Shown piece after piece: positions 7,842-16,090 of a DNA stretch of 40,271 nucleotides. The DNA is taken from the NCBI GenBank assembly GCA_030682135.1, contig JAUXQT010000110.1, forward strand, positions 1 to 40,271, written 5' to 3'. Made by a program: the position numbers and the translations under genes. The notes beneath the pieces were generated by a model. It was not told the origin of the DNA. It made no database searches and saw nothing but the letters and a program-made list of their open reading frames with translations. Source of the DNA: Nitrospirota bacterium (GTDB lineage Bacteria; Nitrospirota; Nitrospiria; Nitrospirales; Nitrospiraceae). Every line of letters starts with the position of its first letter. Position 1 is the stretch's first letter.

Positions 7842-9043
7842 CGCGGACCCGTCGTCCTGGTCACCCGCCGTTTGGCATAGGCGAGGGCCGCGTCGTCGAG
7901 TACCGCTTTTACGGGACGGCCCGTTCGTTCGGCGATCCGTTTACAATCGAGATATTCCGGAGCCGCCTTCGTCGTCGTATCATTCACATCGGCAATCTTC
8001 ATCCGGACAACTCCTCCAGGCACCTTCACTGACACAAATCGCCGGGGGAGGATCTGTCGCATGACCTCACAAACCCGGACTCCCAACGCCGTCGTTTCTT
8101 GAAACACCACATCGAGAATCCCATCCAGCTCTGCCTGGGCGACAAGGCAGGTCAGGACGACACCGGGGCGTCCACGTTTCATGATGACCGGCGCAAGCGT
8201 CACGTCCAACGCCCCACGGGAGAGTAACTGCTCCATCACATGCTCGTAGATTTGGGGATTGACATCGTCGAGGTTCGTTTCAACCTGCAGCACGGTATCC
8301 TGTTCACGCGTGCCTGTGGACGATGGGCTCGCAAGAAACACCCTCAAGGCGTTCGGCCAGCCTACGGGATCGGCATCGCCCGCACCATACCCAATCGCCG
8401 TCGGCCTCATGACCGGCATGGGGCCGAACTCCGATGTCAGCCTGCGCAACAGCGCCATGCCGGTCGGCGTGGTCAGTTCACGGGCGGGCCCGGCACTGTA
8501 GATCGGAATCCCTTTGGCCAGAATGGCGACCGCCGGACCAGGCGCCGGCAAGATCCCATGGGCCGATTGCAGCGTCCCCGTTCCCACATTGACGGGGGAG
8601 GATGTCACGCGCGTGACGCCTAACAGGTCGCAGCCGATGAGCCCGCCGACGATATCGACAAACGAGTCGAGCACACCGACTTCGTGGAAATGGACGTGAT
8701 CCTTGGCCACACGATGGGCATGCCCCTCCGCCTCGGCCAACAGATCGAAGACGGATCGGCTTTGCTGCTTGATCTTGTCCGAGAGCCGGCTTGCGGCAAG
8801 GATCCGGTGAATACGCGTGAGGGACAGCGGATGCTGCAACCCCTTCGCAATGATGACATCGACCTTCGTGGCATGGATCGCCCCCCGTTGCACCCGCCGC
8901 TTCCGGAGCGTGACACCTGAAAGACGAAGCCGCTTCAGCCCGTTCACCAAATCGGGAAACGGCAGGCCGACATCCACAAGCGCGCCGAGGGTCATATCGC
9001 CGCTGATGCCGGAATAACAATCGAAATGGAGATGCCCGCCCAC
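7838..9043 (-). CDS. larC: Nickel-pincer cofactor cyclometallase LarC
   Basis: LarC inserts nickel into the pyridinium-dithiocarboxylate precursor in a CTP-dependent reaction to finish the nickel-pincer cofactor of lactate racemase-type enzymes. The 401-residue product starts with the family signature HFDCYSGISGDMTLGAL and includes HFHEVG, a metal-binding type motif, and ETNLDDVNPQ. Both halves, which are joined by frameshifting in Lactobacillus plantarum, are here one uninterrupted reading frame. GTG at 9043 is chosen because AAAGGA lies five bases upstream; a TTG at 9064 is possible. LarB is encoded 0.9 kb upstream beyond an inverted gene. No LarE or LarA is in the window. Confidence 0.88.
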   Translation of the reverse strand: MGGHLHFDCYSGISGDMTLGALVDVGLPFPDLVNGLKRLRLSGVTLRKRRVQRGAIHATKVDVIIAKGLQHPLSLTRIHRILAASRLSDKIKQQSRSVFDLLAEAEGHAHRVAKDHVHFHEVGVLDSFVDIVGGLIGCDLLGVTRVTSSPVNVGTGTLQSAHGILPAPGPAVAILAKGIPIYSAGPARELTTPTGMALLRRLTSEFGPMPVMRPTAIGYGAGDADPVGWPNALRVFLASPSSTGTREQDTVLQVETNLDDVNPQIYEHVMEQLLSRGALDVTLAPVIMKRGRPGVVLTCLVAQAELDGILDVVFQETTALGVRVCEVMRQILPRRFVSVKVPGGVVRMKIADVNDTTTKAAPEYLDCKRIAERTGRPVKAVLDDAALAYAKRRVTRTTGPR

Positions 9044-9123
9044 GTAGATCCTTTCTCGACTCAACTCAGACCGCGCCCATCTTACCCAAGGCGCGTACGA
9101 ACGGCAATCGGCCAGGACGAGCG

Positions 9124-9152
9124 TTGACAGCCTTCCAACGCTGTGTTATCCC
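9124..9152 (+). promoter_or_regulatory. Possible sigma-70 promoter for the exported protein gene
   Basis: A perfect -35 TTGACA (9124-9129) stands 17 bases before TATCCC (9147-9152), which matches only the TAT of the -10 box. It lies about 60 bp upstream of the start codon in the divergent gap with larC. Confidence 0.3.
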
Positions 9153-9212
9153 CACTGCATTGGCCCACCGACCGGGCGATCGACCACCATACGCGACTCC
9201 ACACAAAACCCT

Positions 9213-9764
9213 ATGACGATCTGCCGACCCTTCACCCTGCCCCGCTCACTCCTATTCGAATCGCGGAATGGTCGAGCCCTCTGGCTGCTGCTCTGCGCCG
9301 CGCTGTTGCTCTGGGCCCCGCCGAGCACCTTGGCAAAAACGAAACCGCACCAGGCCCCACGCTCCGAACCGGAGCTCAGAATTCTCGACCTGAAAGTCGA
9401 CCCCAACCCCTATACGGTCTCAACCGGTCCATTGCAGTTTTCCGCCCTTGTCCAACTCCCGAAAGAGCTGAACGGCGCGACACTCCTGGAAGTTTCCTCA
9501 TTCATCACATCGCCCTCGAAAAACTCCCTCCGTTTTCTGACTACCCGTACCCCGCTGGGACCACATGCCGCCTCGACCACCGGCGCCGCCCCTCCACAAA
9601 TCTCTGTCGTGCTGACGTGGGACGGACTGGACCAACAGAAAGTCACGGCGGGAGCAGGGCTCTATCATTTTGAAGTGCGCGCGAAATTGCTGGCTAACGG
9701 GGAGAAGGGTCCCAGGACGCAGACGGTTGGCTGGCCGAAACGCGGAACGATCGAAGTCAAATAA
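9213..9764 (+). CDS. Exported protein of unknown function
   Basis: 183 residues with a signal peptide: a positively charged start, the hydrophobic run LWLLLCAALLLWAPP and a likely cleavage after STLA. The mature part is beta-rich, with LRILDLKVDPNPYTVSTG, LTWDGLDQQKVTAGAG and GLYHFEVRAKL. This resembles the FlgD-type Ig-like fold, in which a WDG...G...G.Y pattern is common, so it may be a periplasmic structural or adaptor domain. It lies inverted between larC and larB. Its 3' end faces larB across repeat A1. Confidence 0.7.
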   Translation: MTICRPFTLPRSLLFESRNGRALWLLLCAALLLWAPPSTLAKTKPHQAPRSEPELRILDLKVDPNPYTVSTGPLQFSALVQLPKELNGATLLEVSSFITSPSKNSLRFLTTRTPLGPHAASTTGAAPPQISVVLTWDGLDQQKVTAGAGLYHFEVRAKLLANGEKGPRTQTVGWPKRGTIEVK

Positions 9765-9807
9765 CCCGCGAAGAACCCTCCACACCCCCCAGAGCCCCGC
9801 GAGCCCA

Positions 9808-9934
9808 CAGGATGCTCAAAAGGGCTGTCCAGCAAGGCCGCAGACGATGGAAGCACCGGAGGCGTACCCTCTGGGGTACGTTGAGGATGCTTTCGAGGCG
9901 AGAACGAAGCTGGCAGACTTTTTCAGCATCCTGC
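9808..9934. repeat. Family A palindromic repeat (A1)
   Basis: Complete copy with ends AGGATGCTCAAAAGGGCTG and GACTTTTTCAGCATCCTGC and a central hairpin CGTACCC-TCTG-GGGTACG (9863-9880). It sits between convergent genes, and its right end encodes the last codons and the TGA of larB. Confidence 0.85.
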
Positions 9935-10675
9935 CAATACGTTGATCCTGTGCGCAAGACACCCGGCCCCGAATCCGTTGTCGATATTCATGACACCGAC
10001 CCCCGCCGAGCAGGAATTCAGCATCGTCAGCAGCGCGGCCAATCCACCGAAACTCGCGCCATAACCCCGGCTCGTCGGTACGGCCACAACCGGACAGGAC
10101 ACCAACCCCCCGACGACGCTGGGCAAGACTCCATCCATCCCTGCGACCACCACGACCACTCGGGCCTGCATCAGCCGGCCTTGACGCTCAAGCAGCCGAT
10201 GGATACCGGCCACACCCACATCATAGATCGTCTCGACCCGGCTCCCCATCACTTCCGCCGTCACTTTCGCCTCTTCCGCGACGGGAATATCGGACGTCCC
10301 CGCGGTAATCACCAGCACATGCCCTTGCAGCCGGCGCTTGGGGTCGCGAATCGACACAATCCGCGCCTCGTCATGATAGACCGCTCGGCGGTCGAGCCGT
10401 TTAATGAGCGCGGCGACCTGGGGAGTCGCCCGCGTCGCCAATAATGGACGATGGTGTTTCAGCAGGGCCTTCGCAATCCCACGAATCTGCACCAACGTCT
10501 TCCCCTCGCAAAAGATGACCTCGGGGAAACCCTGCCGTAGCGATCGATGGTGATCGAGCGACGCAAATCCGAGATCTTCATAGGGCAAGCTGCGGAGCTG
10601 CTCCATCGCCGTCGCCACGGGTAACGTGCCGGTTCGGACTTTTGTCAGCAGTCGTTCGAGCGCTGCAGGATTCAC
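9923..10675 (-). CDS. larB: Nickel-pincer cofactor carboxylase/hydrolase LarB
   Basis: LarB (PurE-related AIR carboxylase fold) carboxylates the pyridine ring of nicotinic acid adenine dinucleotide and hydrolyses it, the first step to the nickel-pincer cofactor. The 250-residue product has the family pattern: EVIFCEGKT, LLATRATPQ, VITAGTSDIPVAEEA and VGGLVSCPVVAVPTSRGYG, then NIDNGFGAGCLA near the end. GTG start; the GTGA overlap with the gpsA stop gives translational coupling. The terminal GC and TGA stop come from repeat A1, so the original C-terminus may have been altered by a few residues. Confidence 0.9.
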   Translation of the reverse strand: MNPAALERLLTKVRTGTLPVATAMEQLRSLPYEDLGFASLDHHRSLRQGFPEVIFCEGKTLVQIRGIAKALLKHHRPLLATRATPQVAALIKRLDRRAVYHDEARIVSIRDPKRRLQGHVLVITAGTSDIPVAEEAKVTAEVMGSRVETIYDVGVAGIHRLLERQGRLMQARVVVVVAGMDGVLPSVVGGLVSCPVVAVPTSRGYGASFGGLAALLTMLNSCSAGVGVMNIDNGFGAGCLAHRINVLAGC

Positions 10676-11691
10676 GCGTTCCCCTTCTCGGGTTTGGCAT
10701 CGCGCTCCATCAAATCCGTGACCGCCTTGCGGCAGGACTTGCCTTCGAACAACACCGCATTGATCTCGCGTACGATCGGCATGTCGACATTGTGGCGATG
10801 GGCTAATCCCAACGCCGCCTTGGCCGTCCGGACACCTTCAGCTACGGCTTGCATCCCACCAAGAATCGTCTCCAGCCGCTCGCCTTTCCCTAGCCGAACG
10901 CCGACCGTATGATTCCGGCTCAACGACCCGGTGCAGGTCAGCACCAGATCCCCCATGCCCGAAAGTCCGTAAAACGTGCGCGCGTCGGCGCCCATCGCCA
11001 TCCCAAGGCGAACCATTTCAGCCAGGCCTCTCGTAATCAAGGCAGCCCTGGCATTGTGGCCAAGGCCTAGTCCGTCGACAACCCCGGCCGCTAAGGCCAT
11101 CACGTTTTTCAAGGCCCCGCCCAATTGGACGCCGGTCATATCGCTATCCGCATAGACGCGCAGCGCGGGGGTCATCAATGCCGTTTGAAAGGCGTTCACC
11201 AGAGACGCCTCCCGCCCCGCGAGACAGAGAGCCGTGGGTTGCCCCTGACTCACTTCTGCCGCAAAACTCGGCCCGGACAAAACCATCAGCCTGGCATGCA
11301 GCGGAACAGGCAGCACCTCCTCCATCACCTGGGTCATCAACTTGAACGTCTCTTCTTCGACGCCCTTTGTCGCACTGATCAGGGGCATAGAGGGGGGCAA
11401 GAGGGGGGCGAGCTGTTGAAGGACGAGCCTGGCCACATGCGACGGCACGACAAAAAGGAGGCCGTCACAGTCGCTCGCGGCCTCCACGAGAGAATTCGTC
11501 GCACTGAGTGATGGGGGCAAGGTCACGCCAGGCAGGAAGACTCGATTCTCGTGTATCTGATTGATCGAATCGACGACGTCCCGCTCATAGGCCCAGAGCC
11601 TGACATGCAGTCCTTTTTCCGCCATGTGTTTGGCGAGCGCGGTGCCCCAGGCACCAGCGCCGATTACGCCGATACGATTCACTATCTGCAT
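10672..11691 (-). CDS. gpsA: Glycerol-3-phosphate dehydrogenase [NAD(P)+]
   Basis: Reduces dihydroxyacetone phosphate to sn-glycerol 3-phosphate for phospholipid synthesis; cytoplasmic. The 339-residue product has the Rossmann motif IGVIGAGAWGTALA, LSGPSFAAEV, the catalytic-lysine region GGALKNVMALAAG, and GLSGMGDLVLTCTG. No clear ribosome binding site precedes the ATG. A GTG three codons later is an alternative. The upstream side is a family A repeat. Overlaps larB by four bases. Confidence 0.96.
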   Translation of the reverse strand: MQIVNRIGVIGAGAWGTALAKHMAEKGLHVRLWAYERDVVDSINQIHENRVFLPGVTLPPSLSATNSLVEAASDCDGLLFVVPSHVARLVLQQLAPLLPPSMPLISATKGVEEETFKLMTQVMEEVLPVPLHARLMVLSGPSFAAEVSQGQPTALCLAGREASLVNAFQTALMTPALRVYADSDMTGVQLGGALKNVMALAAGVVDGLGLGHNARAALITRGLAEMVRLGMAMGADARTFYGLSGMGDLVLTCTGSLSRNHTVGVRLGKGERLETILGGMQAVAEGVRTAKAALGLAHRHNVDMPIVREINAVLFEGKSCRKAVTDLMERDAKPEKGNA

Positions 11692-11708
11692 ATTAAAAAA
11701 ACGCTTGG

Positions 11709-11832
11709 TAGAATGCTGAAAAAGCCCGCCAGCAGCGTTCTCGCATCGTTCAGACCCTCAACGTACCCTAAAGGGTACGCCTCGGCCCTTCACTCGCTGC
11801 GGCCTTGCTGGACGGCCATTTTGAGCATCCTA
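11709..11832. repeat. Family A palindromic repeat (A2)
   Basis: Ends TAGAATGCTGAAAAAGC and TTTTGAGCATCCTA; central hairpin CGTACCC-TAAA-GGGTACG (11762-11779). It lies between divergently arranged gpsA and the outer-membrane gene, one of the few copies not at a convergent junction. Confidence 0.85.
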
Positions 11833-12059
11833 CGAGACTGTTCCCCTATTGTGCTGTGCCACACGTTCCAACCATCGAACTCTTGGCATACCCAAATAGC
11901 TTCTCCGCAACCTGCTAAAAAATCGACAACGACTGACCAGAGCCAGGAGGCAATCCATTAGCGGGCGGATTATAGGAACCGGCTCTCCAGCCTGTCAATG
12001 AACGAGAGGTTGTTTTCGAAATCTGTCAAGTCGGGCGAGCTCCATCGGAATGGTTCCAG

Positions 12060-12075
12060 TGGCACATGCCTTGCT
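12060..12075 (+). promoter_or_regulatory. Sigma-54 promoter for the outer-membrane protein gene
   Basis: TGGCACATGCCTTGCT matches TGGCACG-N4-TTGCT at every position except the seventh base. The predicted start near 12086 gives a leader of about 85 bases. The 230 bp between repeat A2 and this site contain no gene that I can support; no copy of the nxrA-upstream motif was seen there. Confidence 0.65.
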
Positions 12076-12171
12076 CCTTCCCTGTACGAATGTGAAATAT
12101 TCTTCGTCCTGATGCCCCGACCGATTAGGATGAAATGGGCATTGTTTTCAAGTAAAAGTGAGGGAGCGACG

Positions 12172-12894
12172 ATGAAAACCGTACACATAACAAGACCTAT
12201 CGTAATCGCAAGTCTGATGGCACTGATGATGCCAATTGTTCTCTTTACGCCCAAGGCGTATGCAGAATCCTACGTGGCGGGGCAGTTCGGCGCGACGCTG
12301 CCCTCTATCGGGGGTGGGCTCAGCAATAACGACCTGACCGGCGTTTTCAGGCAAGGCTCAACCATTTCAGACCAATCACTAAAGAGCTCTATCTTATATG
12401 GGGCCAAGTTGGGACACTATTTCAAATCTGTGCCTTGGTTTGGGCTGGAGGCCGAGATCTACAACACCACACCGCATGTTAAGCAACAAACGATTACCTT
12501 CTTTTCACCATCTGGAGCGGCAGTTGGCTCAGTAGGCACCGAAGGGCTAAACTTTCGGGTATTCACGTTGGCACCGCTGAACCTATCTTTTCGCTATCAC
12601 AAAACACGACTTCAGCCATACATCGCCTTTGGGCCGGGAATTTTCATTGCTCGATTGAAAGATCCGGCTCTTACCTCTGACAACACCCAATCAAGTACAG
12701 CACTTGGTTTGAACGCCCAAGCGGGGCTCCGATACTATGTCACCAGGAACTTTACAGTTTTCATGGAAGGCAAGTTCAATCACGCACGATTCAATTTTCC
12801 CGAAACCCCTCCCGGCTCCAACTTCAATCTATTTGGCTTCAACGGCACCTACAATATGTTTCATGCATCCTTTGGATTAAGCTACCATTTCTGA
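12172..12894 (+). CDS. Outer-membrane beta-barrel protein
   Basis: 240 residues. The signal peptide ends at PKAYA-ES (about residue 31). The mature protein has alternating amphipathic strands, glycine/aromatic rich (GAKLGHYF, FGLEAEIY, LNLSFRYH, AGLRYYVTRNFTVFMEGKF) and a terminal SYHF, the usual barrel-assembly signal with C-terminal Phe. Its size suits an eight-stranded OmpA/OmpW-type barrel. The ATG at 12172 follows GAGGGAG; a longer reading frame upstream has no signal peptide. Base composition is more AT-rich than its neighbours. The sigma-54 promoter upstream suggests conditional expression. No ligand can be assigned. Confidence 0.8.
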   Translation: MKTVHITRPIVIASLMALMMPIVLFTPKAYAESYVAGQFGATLPSIGGGLSNNDLTGVFRQGSTISDQSLKSSILYGAKLGHYFKSVPWFGLEAEIYNTTPHVKQQTITFFSPSGAAVGSVGTEGLNFRVFTLAPLNLSFRYHKTRLQPYIAFGPGIFIARLKDPALTSDNTQSSTALGLNAQAGLRYYVTRNFTVFMEGKFNHARFNFPETPPGSNFNLFGFNGTYNMFHASFGLSYHF

Positions 12895-12921
12895 TCGACA
12901 AACCACCCACTCCCACTTACA

Positions 12922-13073
12922 AGGATGCTCAAAAATGTCGTTCAGCAAAGCCGCATTCAGCAAACTCAGAACGATGAACGCGGAATGCTGAAGTGGGAAG
13001 GGTTTCTTTGCTCATCGTTCATCGCTCACCGTTCAGCGTTCCCACCGCTCGTGGACTTTTTCAGCTCCTGCTA
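12922..13073. repeat. Family A palindromic repeat (A3), internally replaced
   Basis: Recognisable ends (AGGATGCTCAAAAATG and GGACTTTTTCAGCTCCTGC). The middle is an iterated GAACGATGAACGC / CATCGTTCATCGC hairpin instead of the usual GTACCC stem. Lies between two plus-strand genes. Confidence 0.65.
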
Positions 13074-13116
13074 GTAAAGCAGCGCAGTTCCGTGTAGCCT
13101 ACGCAGCGAACTGCGT

Positions 13117-13482
13117 ATGAAAACCTGTCCATCCTGTCGACATGAACTCCCGGAGATCAGCCGTTACTGTACACAGTGCGGCCAGCGGCTCCATGCTGAC
13201 CCGATTGAGGCCCCTCCGCCAGCACCTCCACGGGTCGAGCCACAACCGGATCAGCTGAATCTGCAACTTCTGTATGGCATGGTTGCTGCGCTCGTCCTCG
13301 CCTTCCTCTTCCCACCCTGGGAAACGCCGCTCCCACAGGACCCCGAATTCCTCGGCCTCCATTTTATCCTGTCGCCTCCCACACCTGACGCCATCGTAAG
13401 CCGACTGCTGCTGACGATCGAACTCGTCACCATCGCCATCGCCGGGCTCTACGGCTCGTTCCTCTTCCGACAAAAACCCTAG
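13117..13482 (+). CDS. Zinc-ribbon membrane protein
   Basis: 121 residues. An N-terminal zinc ribbon has CPSC (residues 4-7) and CTQCG about fifteen residues later. A Pro-rich linker (about 30-45) and two hydrophobic segments follow (LLYGMVAALVLAFLF; LVTIAIAGLYGSFLF). Such small zinc-ribbon membrane proteins are common but functionally undefined. No strong ribosome binding site is seen. The TAG stop is immediately followed by repeat A4. Confidence 0.7.
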   Translation: MKTCPSCRHELPEISRYCTQCGQRLHADPIEAPPPAPPRVEPQPDQLNLQLLYGMVAALVLAFLFPPWETPLPQDPEFLGLHFILSPPTPDAIVSRLLLTIELVTIAIAGLYGSFLFRQKP

Positions 13483-13483
13483 T

Positions 13484-13606
13484 TAGGATGCTGAAACAGC
13501 CCGTCAGCTTCGTTCTCGCATCGTTCAGACCCTCAACGTACCGCAAGGGTACGCCTCGGGCCTTCACTCGCTGCGGCCTTGCTGAACGAGCTGTTTGAGC
13601 ATCCTA
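13484..13606. repeat. Family A palindromic repeat (A4)
   Basis: Begins TAGGATGCTGAAACAGC two bases after a stop codon and ends TTTGAGCATCCTA; central hairpin CGTACC-GCAAG-GGTACG (13537-13553). Sits between convergent genes. Confidence 0.85.
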
Positions 13607-13675
13607 CACAAAATTGCATCCGACCAGATGACGGCTACATCCACACTTGACGGTTGACCAATGACAAAAACGTTT

Positions 13676-14476
13676 TTAATCGAGGGCAAGAGTGAGACAC
13701 TTCGCCGATCCGCCCGACTTCATGAATTCATCGAGCGGGACCGGATGGGGGAGATAGCCGTGCGAGGTCAACTGGGATTCTGTGTCCGGGCATCCGGCGG
13801 GCAGCACGACATGTTTCCCAACACAGATGGCGTTGCAGGCAAACCGGAGCGCCTCAGCTTCCGGCACCGCAAGACGACGGGATGAAGCGATCCGTTCGGC
13901 AAGCGCTACTTGCCCGTAATGATCGAACGCCGGAGGGAAATACAGGAGTTCACCGCCGCTCAAGGGACAGAAGCAGGTGTCGAGGTGGTAGAAACGGTTA
14001 TCGACCAGTTCGAGGGGAATGATCTCCCGGTGAAACCAATCGCTGAGCGTCGGGAACACACGGATGTCCGATCGCTGTCGATAGCCACCGAACCAGGTAT
14101 CGGAAAAACCCAAGAGGTCCCCGGCCCCTTCGAAAAAGCAGCCAGGATCCAACTTGACGACGTCGTACCCCTGACTGCGAAACCATTCTTCGAAGTAGAC
14201 CTCTTCCCGTCGCCGTTCCGGATAACGAAACCGACTCGGCACAGCCTGACGCCCAACGACGATGCCGGCATTCGCCGTGAACACCAGGTCGGGCAGCCCA
14301 GGCACCGGCTTCATCCGTTCAAGAACCGCGCCCACATCCTGTTCGAGCACCTGCATGAGATGATGCCATTGGCGAACGGCCTCATCTGAATTGACAACGT
14401 TCGAACGGCGCATCCAGGGATTAATTTCGTATTCGATGCCGAAATAATCTGGCGGACAAACGAGCAGGCGACTCAT
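13676..14476 (-). CDS. Arginine dihydrolase domain protein (ArgZ/AgrE N-terminal type)
   Basis: 266-residue guanidine-modifying enzyme (amidinotransferase/arginine deiminase fold). It matches the N-terminal domain of cyanobacterial ArgZ/AgrE, which hydrolyses arginine to ornithine, CO2 and two NH3. Shared blocks are INPWM, VFTANAG, FFEGAGD, ERFYHLDTCFCPL-like RFYHLDTCFCPL, FACNA, and the catalytic Cys in KCLTLALD near the end, with the catalytic His in FYHLD. Length and spacing fit the roughly 270-residue domain. In cyanobacteria it is fused to an ornithine cyclodeaminase; here that partner is the next gene upstream on the same strand. ATG at 14476 chosen over a GTG nine bases earlier. A plain DDAH or deiminase activity remains possible. 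Confidence 0.78.
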   Translation of the reverse strand: MSRLLVCPPDYFGIEYEINPWMRRSNVVNSDEAVRQWHHLMQVLEQDVGAVLERMKPVPGLPDLVFTANAGIVVGRQAVPSRFRYPERRREEVYFEEWFRSQGYDVVKLDPGCFFEGAGDLLGFSDTWFGGYRQRSDIRVFPTLSDWFHREIIPLELVDNRFYHLDTCFCPLSGGELLYFPPAFDHYGQVALAERIASSRRLAVPEAEALRFACNAICVGKHVVLPAGCPDTESQLTSHGYLPHPVPLDEFMKSGGSAKCLTLALD

Positions 14477-14488
14477 AGTTTCCACCCC

Positions 14489-14560
14489 GGTTTGTTTGGT
14501 TTATCTTGTTCATTTGGTTGAACGAAACGAACCAGAGAAACCAGATGAACCAAACAAACC
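14489..14560. repeat. Family D hairpin repeat (D3) between the two arginine-pathway genes
   Basis: Left arm GGTTTGTTTGGTTTATCTTG (14489 on) pairs with a right arm ending GAACCAAACAAACC (14560). It fills the junction between the stop of the cyclodeaminase gene and the ribosome binding site of the dihydrolase gene. Confidence 0.75.
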
Positions 14561-14564
14561 ACAA

Positions 14565-15809
14565 TCACAGACTGGCTCCCAGCTCGCGCGCGAGTTCTCT
14601 CAGAAACGACGCCGCGTCCATGACCAGCCCGACAGCCTGAAAACTTCCTCGATCTGCAAGCTTGGTCGGTACGGCCGGATTGATATCGACACAGACGGAA
14701 GGGATCGTGGCAGGCAACAAATTGCCTGTCGCCACCGCATGCAGCGTCGAGGCGACGAGCAAGGCAAGACCGACACCGGGGATTGCCCTACGCATGGTTG
14801 CTTGCGCCTCTACCGAATCCGTGATCACGCCGGGCAACGGGCCGTCATCACGGATCGTGCCGGCCATGACAACCTGAACACCCCGCCTGATGCAGGCCGC
14901 CATAATGCCGGTCTTGATGGCTCCCGACCGGACTGCGGCCTCGATGCTCCCGATGGCCCTGATCCGATTGATCGTTCGCAGATGGTGTTCATGCCCATGC
15001 GGCAGGACCCGGCCAGCGGCATCTCCATAGCCGAGGGACGTGCCGTAGAGGTCGACTTCCATGTCGTGCGCGGCCAGGGCATTCCCGCAGAACAAGACAT
15101 GGATGAATTCCTCCTCGACGAGCCATGTCAGCGCGTCGCGCCCTCCGGCATGCACAATCGCCGGGCCTCCTGCCAACAGCACTTTGCTGCCGACTGTTCC
15201 CTCCCGGAACCCTGCTCGCAACTGCACCAGGCGTTTAGCAATATCGCTGATGACCCGCCCATGGGGACGCTCGGACGACACCTGCGACTCCATAAAACTG
15301 AACACATCGCGATCACGGGGCCGCTGGAGAGGAATCACCCGCACACCCTCGCGGCCGGTCACAATCAGATCGCCTTGCGTTACTTCACCCATGGGAAGGG
15401 TACGGGCAGTCAGGCCCATTGGGTCCACGCGAATCCCCAAGTCCATCTCGATCCCCTCCACTTCCACCCACTGTTCACGCAGGCGTACCTGGGTAGATAA
15501 ATGGGTCGTCGCATAAAACTCGTCGGGAAAGATGCCGTCCGCCGGCGCCACAGCCAGTCGGCAATCCTGTTCATTCTCAATCGACGCACCGTGAGGTTGA
15601 ATGGCCTGGAGAATATCGCTCAGCAGCTTGGGAGATGAGGCTCGTACGATGATCCTGGCGCGCGACGGCTCCTCGCGGGTCTTGCCGATCTGCACATCCT
15701 GAAGGTCGAAGGTTCCACCCATCATCAAAATCCGGTCCAGAACCTTCGCCAGGATCAGCGAATCGATGATGTGGCCTTGAAGAATGACGGTTTCTTGGTC
15801 TTGCATCAT
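14565..15809 (-). CDS. LOR/SDH-family protein, probable ornithine cyclodeaminase
   Basis: 414 residues of the TIGR00300 (LOR/SDH bifunctional enzyme, conserved region) type. The N-terminal domain (about 1-110) includes GHIIDSLILAKVLDRI; the C-terminal nucleotide-binding domain has KVLLAGGPAIVHAGG, FCGNALAAHDME, SLGYGDAAGR and LLVASTLHAVATGN. In AgrE this half converts ornithine to proline and ammonia with NAD. With the adjacent dihydrolase gene it would rebuild the full arginine-to-proline route as two polypeptides (about 680 residues together, close to the fused protein). The genes are same-strand, separated by repeat D3. Earlier annotations of this family as saccharopine dehydrogenase are unreliable. 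Confidence 0.8.
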   Translation of the reverse strand: MMQDQETVILQGHIIDSLILAKVLDRILMMGGTFDLQDVQIGKTREEPSRARIIVRASSPKLLSDILQAIQPHGASIENEQDCRLAVAPADGIFPDEFYATTHLSTQVRLREQWVEVEGIEMDLGIRVDPMGLTARTLPMGEVTQGDLIVTGREGVRVIPLQRPRDRDVFSFMESQVSSERPHGRVISDIAKRLVQLRAGFREGTVGSKVLLAGGPAIVHAGGRDALTWLVEEEFIHVLFCGNALAAHDMEVDLYGTSLGYGDAAGRVLPHGHEHHLRTINRIRAIGSIEAAVRSGAIKTGIMAACIRRGVQVVMAGTIRDDGPLPGVITDSVEAQATMRRAIPGVGLALLVASTLHAVATGNLLPATIPSVCVDINPAVPTKLADRGSFQAVGLVMDAASFLRELARELGASL

Positions 15810-15965
15810 AGACCAGGCTCCAATCAGGTAGGTTCTTTACAGATTGTACCACCCAGTTCCAACAACTGCGGGTCATATCAGGCTTGAGAGGAGGGGAAGT
15901 CTCTGCGTATCTACCGGGCCAACAGCTTTCAGTTCCCCTCGGAGGCGACTGAAGTAAGTCTCCCG

Positions 15966-16089
15966 CAGGCTGCTCAAAATGGCCTTCCAACAAGGCCGCA
16001 GGCGAGAACAAACCGGAGGCGTAGCCTCTCGGCTACGTTGAGGATTTGTTCGAGTCGAGAACGAAGTTGGAGGCCATTTTCAGCAGCCG
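15966..16089. repeat. Family A palindromic repeat (A5)
   Basis: Ends CAGGCTGCTCAAAATGGCC and GGCCATTTTCAGCAGCCG. The central hairpin is CGTAGCC-TCTC-GGCTACG (16020-16037), with C-G changed to G-C on both sides compared with A1/A2. Lies after truD, between same-strand genes. Confidence 0.85.
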
Positions 16090-16090
16090 A

